From contig NZ_KZ319340.1 in assembly GCF_002744735.1 (NCBI RefSeq), forward strand, positions 777,030 to 841,029: 64,000 bases of DNA. The letters are read 5' to 3'. This DNA comes from Marinobacter guineae (GTDB lineage: Bacteria > Pseudomonadota > Gammaproteobacteria > Pseudomonadales > Oleiphilaceae). Both the position numbers and the translations under genes were made by a program. The notes beneath the pieces are model-generated. The model worked only from the letters and a program-made list of their open reading frames with translations, had not been told where the DNA came from and ran no database searches. Below are positions 57,608 through 64,000 of the stretch, piece by piece (position 1 is the first letter of the stretch; every line of letters begins with the position of its first letter).

Positions 57608-59302
57608 ATGACAGAAAACCGATACGACTACATCATTGTGGGTGCGGGTTCCGCCGGTTGCGTGCTGGCTAACCGGCTCACCGAGGACGCGCGCCACCGG
57701 GTGCTGCTGCTGGAAACCGGCGGCAGCGACAAGAGCATCTTCATCCAGATGCCCACCGCCCTGTCCATTCCCATGAACACCAAAAAATACGCCTGGCAGT
57801 TCGAGACCGAGCCGGAGCCTTTTCTGGACAACCGGCGCATGCATTGCCCCCGGGGCAAGGTGTTGGGCGGCTCATCGTCCATCAACGGCATGGTGTATGT
57901 TCGTGGCCATGCCCGGGATTTCGATCAATGGGATTCCGAGGGTGCTACCGGCTGGAATTATCGGAACGTCTTGCCGTATTTCAAGAAGGCGGAAACCTGG
58001 GCCTTCGGTAGCGATGACTACCGGGGCAACAAGGGCCCGCTGGGCGTGAACAACGGCAACAACATGCAGAACCCGCTTTATGAGGCCTTTATCAAGGCGG
58101 GTTCGGATGCCGGTTATTTCGAGACCGGCGATTACAACGGCGCCCAGCAGGAAGGTTTCGGTGCCATGCACATGACGGTCAAGAACGGCCGTCGCTGGTC
58201 CACCGCCAACGCCTATCTGCGCCCGGCCATGGAACGCCCGAACCTGACTGTGGTCACCCATGCCCTGGTGCACAAGGTGCTTTTGGATGAACAGGAGGGC
58301 AAAACCGCCACCGGAGTCCGTTACGAGCAGGGCGGCAAGGTGCACGAGGCGAAGGCCGCAGAGGAAGTCATCTTGTCTGCCGGTTCGATTGGCTCACCGC
58401 ATCTGCTGCAGCTGTCCGGCATCGGCAAACGCGAGGTGCTGGAAAATGCCGGCATTGACGTGCAGCACGAGCTGCGGGGCGTGGGCGAGAACCTGCAGGA
58501 CCACCTGGAATTCTACTTCCAGTACCGCTGCAAGCAGCCCGTCTCTCTGAACGGCAAGCTGGACTGGTGGAACAAGCTCAAGATTGGCGTGCGCTGGATC
58601 CTGCGTAAGGACGGGCTGGGGGCCACCAACCATTTCGAGTCCTGCGGCTTTATCCGGTCCAAGGCCGGTGTCGAGTGGCCGGACCTGCAATACCACTTCC
58701 TGCCGGCCGCCATGCGTTATGACGGCAAGGAAGCCTTCGACGGTGATGGCTTCCAGCTGCATATTGGCCACAACAAGCCGAAGAGCCGGGGCTATGTGCA
58801 TGTGCAGTCGGCCGACCCGAAGCAGGCGCCGACCATCCGCTTCAATTATCTGGAACACGAAGCCGACCGGGAAGGTTTCCGGGATTGTGTGCGCCTGACC
58901 CGGGAAATCATCAACCAGCCGGCTATGGACGAATACCGCGGTGCTGAAATCCAGCCCGGGATTGAGGTTCAGACCGACGAGGAAATCGATGCCTTTGTTC
59001 GTCAGGCGGTGGAGAGCGCCTACCACCCGTCCTGCACCTGCAAAATGGGCACTGACGAGCTGGCAGTGGTGGCCCCGGACACCCGGGTGCACGGCATCCG
59101 CAAATTGCGGGTGGTGGATTCCTCCATCTTCCCGACCATACCCAATGGCAACCTGAATGCGCCCACCATCATGGTGGCCGAACGGGCCGCCGACCTGATT
59201 CGGGGCAGGGAGCCCCTGCAACCGTCTGATGCGCCTGTGGTGATGGACGACCAATGGCAGGTGCGGCAGCGACCGGGACAGGCAAAGCGCGCGCTGGCAT
59301 AG
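57608..59302 (+). CDS. betA: Choline dehydrogenase
   Basis: Membrane-associated GMC flavoenzyme that oxidises choline to betaine aldehyde. 564 residues: FAD motif [21 protein letters not shown] signature 1 [21 protein letters not shown], signature 2 [18 protein letters not shown] and the active-site histidine of [13 protein letters not shown]-rich terminator follows within 45 bases. Confidence 0.97.
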   Translation: MTENRYDYIIVGAGSAGCVLANRLTEDARHRVLLLETGGSDKSIFIQMPTALSIPMNTKKYAWQFETEPEPFLDNRRMHCPRGKVLGGSSSINGMVYVRGHARDFDQWDSEGATGWNYRNVLPYFKKAETWAFGSDDYRGNKGPLGVNNGNNMQNPLYEAFIKAGSDAGYFETGDYNGAQQEGFGAMHMTVKNGRRWSTANAYLRPAMERPNLTVVTHALVHKVLLDEQEGKTATGVRYEQGGKVHEAKAAEEVILSAGSIGSPHLLQLSGIGKREVLENAGIDVQHELRGVGENLQDHLEFYFQYRCKQPVSLNGKLDWWNKLKIGVRWILRKDGLGATNHFESCGFIRSKAGVEWPDLQYHFLPAAMRYDGKEAFDGDGFQLHIGHNKPKSRGYVHVQSADPKQAPTIRFNYLEHEADREGFRDCVRLTREIINQPAMDEYRGAEIQPGIEVQTDEEIDAFVRQAVESAYHPSCTCKMGTDELAVVAPDTRVHGIRKLRVVDSSIFPTIPNGNLNAPTIMVAERAADLIRGREPLQPSDAPVVMDDQWQVRQRPGQAKRALA

Positions 59303-59317
59303 CGCGTCGTCATCCCA

Positions 59318-59345
59318 CCCGGGCGTGCAATGCGCCCGGGGTTTT
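59318..59345 (+). terminator. Rho-independent terminator after betA
   Basis: CCCGGGCG (59318-59325) and CGCCCGGG (59333-59340) with a 7-base loop, followed by GTTTT. The short T-run makes it moderate; it would separate betIBA from the transporter gene. Confidence 0.7.
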
Positions 59346-59470
59346 GCAAGCCCTCAGGATTTCCCTATCAGCGAGGCGGTGTTCTGCCGTTATCGGGCGC
59401 CGGATAGGCAAGTCCTGGGTTTGTGTCCGATTCGAACGAGCAACAGCTTAAAAGTAGAGGAGGAACACCC

Positions 59471-59515
59471 ATGCTGTTCATTACTATGAAAGAAAGTAAC
59501 CGGAGGGCGTTATGA
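59471..59515 (+). CDS. 14-residue leader ORF coupled to the BCCT-like gene
   Basis: The ORF MLFITMKESNRRAL has a near-perfect Shine-Dalgarno (GAGGAGGA at 59457-59464, 7 bases ahead) and its TGA overlaps the ATG of the transporter gene (ATGA). The transporter's own CGGAGGGC lies inside the ORF. The arrangement suggests translational coupling or attenuation. It could also be chance. Confidence 0.4.
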   Translation: MLFITMKESNRRAL

Positions 59516-60729
59516 CACTCTGGTTATCAACAGGCCTGATCTTTACCTTCGCCACCATTGTGCTGATTATGTACAAGTGGTGGGACGTGCAGTGCATCGG
59601 TGTGACGCCCGTCCGCACATTTACCTTTATTGCCATTCTGTTCACCTCGGGGCTCGACGTGGGGCTGATCATGTTCCCGCTCACCGAGTTCGGCGGCTAT
59701 GGCAATCTCACGGAGAACCCGGAATACAGTTTTGCCAATCCCCTGGCGATTGAGTTCGGTTATTGGGCCTTCCTGATCTGGGGCTTTTATTTCCTGACCT
59801 GCTTCTATTTCTGCATCATCGAACCGAGAGTGAAGTTTTTCGAAATCCCGCTCGTGAAGGTCATCAACAACGTGGTGATCATCGGTACCTGTGCCTTCAC
59901 GGCCTACTTGCTGCTGGTCAACCTGCCCTGGTACCTGCCCCAAATCGGAGACGGTGAATCGGTGGTGCCCTCGTTTTATCTGATTGTGCTGGCCTCCATT
60001 GCCCTCGCTGTGTATTCGAGCAGTAAGATCAAATACGTGCGTATTCTCAGCATTGGTTCGAGCGTGCTCTTCATTGCTCTGATTGCGGTCATGTGGGGAC
60101 GTGCGTTCCTGATGGGGAACGGCAGCCCGTCAGACTTCCTGAACACCGTTGGGCTGATCGGCGAATACTTCACCAACCTGCACCAGTTCATGCTGCCGCT
60201 GAATGACTACCATGAGTTCTACCTGTTCTGGTGGTTCTCCTGGAGCATCATGATTGGCCAGTTTACGGCGCGTTTTGTCAGTGGTGTGCGGACCTGGCAG
60301 TTGCTGATCGCCATGCTGGTGGTGCCTTCCATCGCTATTGGTACGTGGTTTACCATTCTTTATCACTATCACGCAGAGGGCATGAACATTGCCGGCTTCA
60401 TTAATGTTGCGATGATTACGGTGGGGGTTCTGATGGTTGTGAACTCGCTGGATTCCCTGATCCGGCTGTACACCGACAACCTCAACCTGACGGCGAAGCG
60501 GTTTGGTCAGGTGCCGTATGTGCTCAGCAACCTGGTGGCCATGTGTGGCCTGACCCTGCTGTTCCAGCTGGATTTTCTGCGGATTCAGTGGGTAGGGGCA
60601 TTGGTCATTGGTCTTTATTTCGCCTGCTTTGTCTACATCCTGACGAAGAAGCGGATGGAAGTGGCTGCCATCAAAGCGTCACCGGAAGAGAATATTCTCG
60701 ACTTCCATAAGATTGAACTTGCGAGTTAG
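59512..60729 (+). CDS. Short BCCT-like transporter, possibly for choline or betaine
   Basis: 405 residues with about ten hydrophobic helices. The segment FYLFWWFSWSIMIGQFTARFVSGVRTW corresponds to the BCCT helix-8 motif (WW..WGPFVG.F.ARISRGRT) and VPSIAIGTWFTILYHYHAEG to the next helix, but typical BCCT carriers have over 500 residues and 12 helices. The N-terminus (GLIFTFATIVLIMYKWWDVQ) and GLDVGLIMFPLTEFGGYGN are unusual. The bet genes next door suggest choline uptake. CGGAGGGC lies 4 bases ahead of the ATG. Confidence 0.7.
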   Translation: MTLWLSTGLIFTFATIVLIMYKWWDVQCIGVTPVRTFTFIAILFTSGLDVGLIMFPLTEFGGYGNLTENPEYSFANPLAIEFGYWAFLIWGFYFLTCFYFCIIEPRVKFFEIPLVKVINNVVIIGTCAFTAYLLLVNLPWYLPQIGDGESVVPSFYLIVLASIALAVYSSSKIKYVRILSIGSSVLFIALIAVMWGRAFLMGNGSPSDFLNTVGLIGEYFTNLHQFMLPLNDYHEFYLFWWFSWSIMIGQFTARFVSGVRTWQLLIAMLVVPSIAIGTWFTILYHYHAEGMNIAGFINVAMITVGVLMVVNSLDSLIRLYTDNLNLTAKRFGQVPYVLSNLVAMCGLTLLFQLDFLRIQWVGALVIGLYFACFVYILTKKRMEVAAIKASPEENILDFHKIELAS

Positions 60730-60739
60730 GCCCCCATAT

Positions 60740-60754
60740 ATAGGCAGAGCCTAT
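60740..60754. promoter_or_regulatory. OxyR-like site before ahpC
   Basis: ATAGGCAGAGCCTAT, an ATAG-N7-CTAT half-operator of OxyR, itself a 6-bp inverted repeat. The second half-site 7 bases on is weak (TTGG-N7-CAAT). A matching site lies before ahpF. Confidence 0.5.
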
Positions 60755-60857
60755 CTTTGGTTTGGGTATTATCAATTTTATCCGGACGGCCAAAATCCGT
60801 AAGGTGAGGACCGTCAATTCACCAACCTGTGAATCCATCAACAAGGAGTTATCTTTA

Positions 60858-61421
60858 ATGGGTATTATTAACAGCGAGATTAAGCCGTTCAACGCCACTG
60901 CTTTCAAGAACGGTGAGTTCGTTGAGATCAGTGACGCGGACGTAAAAGGTAAGTGGGCTGTCTTTTTCTTCTACCCGGCCGACTTCACTTTCGTGTGCCC
61001 GACCGAGCTGGGCGACGTTGCAGACAAGTACGAAGAGCTGCAGAAGCTTGGCGTGGAAGTGTTCTCCGTGTCCACCGACACACACTTCACGCACAAGGCG
61101 TGGCACGACAGCTCCGAGACCATCGGCAAGATCAGCTACTACATGGTCGGCGACCAGACCGGCACCATCACCAACAACTTTGGTGTTATGCGTGAAGGCC
61201 AGGGCCTGGCAGACCGAGCTACCTTCCTGATCGATCCGGATGGCATTATTCAGTCCGTGGAAATCAGCGCTGAAGGTGTTGGCCGTAACGCTGACTATCT
61301 TATGGATAAGGTGAAAGCTGCTCAGTACGTGCGCAAGCACCCAGGCGAAGTATGCCCGGCCAAGTGGAAAGAAGGCGAAGCAACACTGGCTCCGTCTCTG
61401 GACCTGGTTGGCAAGATCTAA
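60858..61421 (+). CDS. ahpC: Alkyl hydroperoxide reductase subunit C (2-Cys peroxiredoxin)
   Basis: Main scavenger of hydrogen peroxide and organic peroxides, recharged by AhpF. 187 residues; peroxidatic Cys47 in [15 protein letters not shown], resolving Cys166 in [10 protein letters not shown], both in the E. coli positions. The ATG follows ACAAGGAGTTATCTTTA; the frame is open upstream but only across the promoter. ahpF is not adjacent but 1.5 kb downstream behind two convergent genes. Confidence 0.96.
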   Translation: MGIINSEIKPFNATAFKNGEFVEISDADVKGKWAVFFFYPADFTFVCPTELGDVADKYEELQKLGVEVFSVSTDTHFTHKAWHDSSETIGKISYYMVGDQTGTITNNFGVMREGQGLADRATFLIDPDGIIQSVEISAEGVGRNADYLMDKVKAAQYVRKHPGEVCPAKWKEGEATLAPSLDLVGKI

Positions 61422-61450
61422 GCGCCTCCCCGAGAGACGCCCAAGAGCAA

Positions 61451-61477
61451 AAAACCCCGGATTTTCCGGGGTTTTTT
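61451..61477. terminator. Bidirectional terminator between ahpC and the Prx5 gene
   Basis: AAAACCCCGGA / TCCGGGGTTTT, 11-bp stem with a 3-base loop, flanked by A and T runs, so it works on both strands. It serves both convergent genes. Confidence 0.9.
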
Positions 61478-61498
61478 TGTGTCTGGGGAAACGGCGGC

Positions 61499-61975
61499 TC
61501 AGAGCGCGTCGAGGATGGTTTCGGCGCTGGTCTGGTCCAGGCCCTGGGCATCGATGTTCAGAAGCTCCACGGTAACGTCGTTCACAATCATGGCGTAGCG
61601 CTGGCTGCGAATGCCCATCTGGCTGGCGGTCCGGTCCTGGGTCAGATCCAGGGCTTTGGCAAACTCGCCCAGGCCATCGGCCAGCATGACGAGGTCTTCA
61701 GCATTGTGGGCCTTGCCCCAGGCGTCCATCACGAAGGTGTCGTTGACTGACGTGCAGATGATGCTGTCGACGCCTTTCGCGCGCAGCTTGTCGGCGTTCA
61801 CCACAAAGCCGGGCAGATGGGCCGCTGAACACGTGGGCGTGAAAGCACCGGGTACCGCAAACAGCACCACTTTTTTGCCGGCGAACAGTTCACTGGTACG
61901 GACCTTTTTCGGGCCATTTTCGCCCATTACCTGGAGTTCGATGTCTGGCAGGGTGTCACCGGGCCGAATTGGCAT
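61499..61975 (-). CDS. Prx5-type peroxiredoxin
   Basis: 158 residues from MPIRPGDTLPDIELQVMGEN; upstream codons overlap the DUF3581 gene and are not family sequence. Active site PGAFTPTCSAAHLPGF with Cys49, typical of Prx5 (single- or atypical two-cysteine) enzymes; no C-terminal glutaredoxin domain. Later cysteine in SIICTSVNDTFVM. Reduces peroxides with glutathione or thioredoxin. It overlaps the end of the DUF3581 gene by 20 bases in another frame. Confidence 0.92.
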   Translation of the reverse strand: MPIRPGDTLPDIELQVMGENGPKKVRTSELFAGKKVVLFAVPGAFTPTCSAAHLPGFVVNADKLRAKGVDSIICTSVNDTFVMDAWGKAHNAEDLVMLADGLGEFAKALDLTQDRTASQMGIRSQRYAMIVNDVTVELLNIDAQGLDQTSAETILDAL

Positions 61976-62711
61976 TGCCCTGATCTCCGCTATTGTCGTT
62001 ATTAAAGTAATTCGCGCCCCGGGCCTTGAGGCGATAGAACTCCTCAATGACGTTGGCCATGGCTTCCGGGCAATAAGGCCGCAGACCGCTGAGAACAAGG
62101 CGCTTGGTAACTTCACCGACGGTGTTTCCGTTTGCAGTCAGTTGGTACTCCAGCAGAACGCTGCCCCGCTTTCCGGCCGCATCCAGCGTCGCATTGTGCA
62201 GCTCAAGGCCTGGTGATGGCAGGTCCAGGTTGTCCAGGGCCAGGCTCATGCTCTCGTACATGACCATCGGGCGGTCTGGATTGAACATCACCCCGTTTGA
62301 CTCCATTAAAGGCTTGAGAGTATGAGGGAAGTTCTTGCCGGAGGCCGACACATAAGTGAGAGTAATGTCCTCGATCAGTTGCTCGTCCCGGGTCCGGGCA
62401 CCGCTGCGGATTACTTCGATATAGACCTTCCCTGCGTCATCGCAGACATCAATAGTGCTCTCGCTTTCCACAAACCGCAGCGGCACACCTGCGCCGAGCA
62501 GACTGCGGAATCTGAAGGTCATGTGTTCCGAGAGCCCGAAGCGGGCCAGAATAATCGCGAAAAGCAGGTCCCCGGGAACGCAGAAGCGGCGGGCATCCGG
62601 ATCGTGGATAGGGTTGAAGTCCCCCGCGACCTCTTTGGCGAATTGACTGGCCTGTAGGGCTGAGATGACTACGTGTCCGTCCTCGACGGAGTGGAAACGG
62701 TCTAGAAACAT
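61956..62711 (-). CDS. DUF3581 family protein
   Basis: 251 residues, no signal or membrane segment. The N-terminus (FHSVEDGHVVISALQASQFAKEVAGDFNPIHDPDARRFCVPGDLLFA) has the NPIHxD run of MaoC/hot-dog hydratases followed by a family-typical PGDLLFAIIL, and LKPLMESNGVMFNPDRPMVMYESMS matches DUF3581. Likely a hot-dog fold acting on an acyl thioester, but activity is not known. The Prx5 gene starts inside its 3' end, so the two are co-transcribed. Confidence 0.82.
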   Translation of the reverse strand: MFLDRFHSVEDGHVVISALQASQFAKEVAGDFNPIHDPDARRFCVPGDLLFAIILARFGLSEHMTFRFRSLLGAGVPLRFVESESTIDVCDDAGKVYIEVIRSGARTRDEQLIEDITLTYVSASGKNFPHTLKPLMESNGVMFNPDRPMVMYESMSLALDNLDLPSPGLELHNATLDAAGKRGSVLLEYQLTANGNTVGEVTKRLVLSGLRPYCPEAMANVIEEFYRLKARGANYFNNDNSGDQGNANSAR

Positions 62712-62831
62712 GCGTTGCCTATTCTGGGTCCCAGAGAATGATGTTGCGACGTCCTTTTCACATGATACGTGTACAGGCTTCGGGTGGATATGCGCTATTG
62801 GTCAAGCTCCGGGAACCTCTGACAAATCGGC

Positions 62832-62846
62832 ATAGCAAGGACCTAT
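62832..62846. promoter_or_regulatory. OxyR-like site before ahpF
   Basis: ATAGCAAGGACCTAT, again ATAG-N7-CTAT, with TTTGGGT about 8 bases further as in the ahpC site. Downstream, TTGAGC (62869-62874), 17 bases and TATCTT (62892-62897) form a plausible promoter, so the site lies just above the -35 box, as for an activator. Confidence 0.5.
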
Positions 62847-62969
62847 CAAACAGTTTGGGTCAATTAATTTGAGCATTGGCTGGCCAGCCCGTATCTTTGC
62901 ACCATCTTCGCTTAGCGACCGTTTCACATTCGGATACCTCGTTTCAATATCTAAAGGAGAAGTACAACT

Positions 62970-64000
62970 ATGTTGGATGCCAACATCAAGGAACAACTGA
63001 AGGCGTACATGGAAAAGCTGCAGCAGCCAATCGAGCTGGTGGCGGCCTACGACGACAGCAAGAAATCCCAGGAACTCCGGGAGCTGCTGGAAGAACTCGA
63101 GCCGATGTCTTCCAAAATCAGCCTGCGGACTGAAGAAGCCGTGGATGTGCGTCGTCCTTCCTTCGCCATCAACCGGATTGGCTCCGATATCGGCGTTCGC
63201 TTTGCCGGCATTCCTATGGGCCACGAGTTTACCTCTCTGGTCCTGGCCCTGCTGCAGGTCGGTGGCCACCCGTCCAAGGCGTCCCAGGATGTGATCGAGC
63301 AGATCCAGGCACTGGACGGCAGGTTCGAGTTTGAAACCTACTTCTCCCTGTCCTGCCAGAACTGCCCGGACGTGGTTCAGGCCCTGAACCTGATGAGCGT
63401 GCTGAACCCGAACATCAGGAATACCTCCATCGACGGTGCCCTGTTCCAGGATGAAGTGGAGCAGCGGGAAGTCATGGCAGTACCCAGCGTTTACATGAAT
63501 GGTGAGCCATGGGGCCAGGGTCGGATGACCCTGGAAGAGATCGTCGCCAGGCTGGACACCAGATCTGACGAGAAAGAAGCCGAGAAGATCAACCAGAAAG
63601 ACGCCTTCGAAGTGCTGGTGGTTGGTGGTGGCCCGGCTGGTTCCGCTGCCGCGATCTATGCGTCCCGTAAAGGTATCTCAACGGGTATTGCGGCCGAGCG
63701 TTTTGGTGGCCAGGTGGCGGACACCATGGGCATCGAGAACCTGATTTCCGTGCCCTACACCGAAGGCCCAAAGCTGGTGGCTGCCATGGAGCAGCATGTG
63801 AAAGAGTACGACGTGGACATCATGAATATGCAGCGTGCCGAGAAGCTGATTCCGGCGGCCAAAAGGGGTGGTCTGCATGAAGTGCGCCTTGCCAACGGCG
63901 CTTCCCTGAAAGCCCGGAGTCTGGTTCTCTCTACCGGTGCCCGCTGGCGCCAGATGGGTGTGCCGGGTGAAGAGGAATACCGCAACAAGGGTGTGGCCTA
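62970..64000 (+). CDS. ahpF: Alkyl hydroperoxide reductase subunit F, 3' end outside window
   Basis: NADH-dependent flavoprotein that reduces AhpC. The ATG follows AAAGGAGAAGTACAAC. The 343 residues in the window cover the N-terminal double thioredoxin-fold domain with Cys129-x-x-Cys132 ([13 protein letters not shown]), the substrate-interacting [18 protein letters not shown] and the FAD motif [22 protein letters not shown]. About a third of the protein, with the second CxxC and NADH domain, is beyond the window. Confidence 0.96.
   Translation, partial: MLDANIKEQLKAYMEKLQQPIELVAAYDDSKKSQELRELLEELEPMSSKISLRTEEAVDVRRPSFAINRIGSDIGVRFAGIPMGHEFTSLVLALLQVGGHPSKASQDVIEQIQALDGRFEFETYFSLSCQNCPDVVQALNLMSVLNPNIRNTSIDGALFQDEVEQREVMAVPSVYMNGEPWGQGRMTLEEIVARLDTRSDEKEAEKINQKDAFEVLVVGGGPAGSAAAIYASRKGISTGIAAERFGGQVADTMGIENLISVPYTEGPKLVAAMEQHVKEYDVDIMNMQRAEKLIPAAKRGGLHEVRLANGASLKARSLVLSTGARWRQMGVPGEEEYRNKGVA

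Overview
The window is 64 kb of a GC-rich gammaproteobacterial chromosome. Gene content and protein sequences point to a marine, moderately halophilic member of the Marinobacter group or a close relative: a par/atp/glm core in the pseudomonad order, an NhaB Na+/H+ antiporter, a choline-to-betaine operon, alicyclic acid degradation and a class Ia NrdA with two ATP cones. This assignment is an inference from content; no search was run. No rRNA, tRNA, CRISPR array, prophage or insertion sequence was seen.

Layout. 1-7511: end of a DUF3833 gene, an RND efflux adaptor and pump, a convergent EAL protein and an MFS transporter. 7512-7863: an AT-rich gap with two perfect DnaA boxes at or beside it, a candidate oriC. 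7864-22981: mnmG-rsmG, parA-parB, the complete atpIBEFHAGDC operon, glmU and glmS. 23027-26103: a PAS/GGDEF protein overlapping a periplasmic binding protein gene. 26311-31301: a minus-strand cluster (MarR regulator, aliB, badI, badH, aliA) that would convert cyclohexanecarboxylate towards pimeloyl-CoA, with duplicated operator-like sites in front. 31880-35052: nhaB, a family-3 binding protein, a DUF3047 protein.

35122-48607 is an amide-nitrogen system. A histidine kinase whose input domain is an NCS1-type permease, and a LuxR-type response regulator, sit divergent to an ABC importer of the urea/short-chain amide class (urtABCDE-like). The importer is followed by aliphatic amidase (amiE), a ClpB-like AAA+ protein (amiB), formamidase (fmdA) and fmdB. 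The promoters in front of urtA and fmdA share a 39-bp element with a TACGTC-N4-GACGTA inverted repeat, and a large nested inverted repeat separates urtE from amiE. This is the best candidate for an undescribed sensory system here.

48608-52934: nrdAB behind a pair of NrdR boxes and a cobalamin riboswitch. 52972-55333: a homocysteine S-methyltransferase-like gene and three poorly characterised genes. 55402-60729: betI-betB-betA with a perfect BetI-type palindrome, then a short BCCT-like transporter behind a 14-codon leader ORF. 60740-64000: peroxide defence: ahpC, a Prx5-type peroxiredoxin, a DUF3581 gene and ahpF (cut by the window end); ahpC and ahpF each carry an ATAG-N7-CTAT OxyR-like site. 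Several genes needed start correction from Shine-Dalgarno position and family N-termini; these are explained in the entries.
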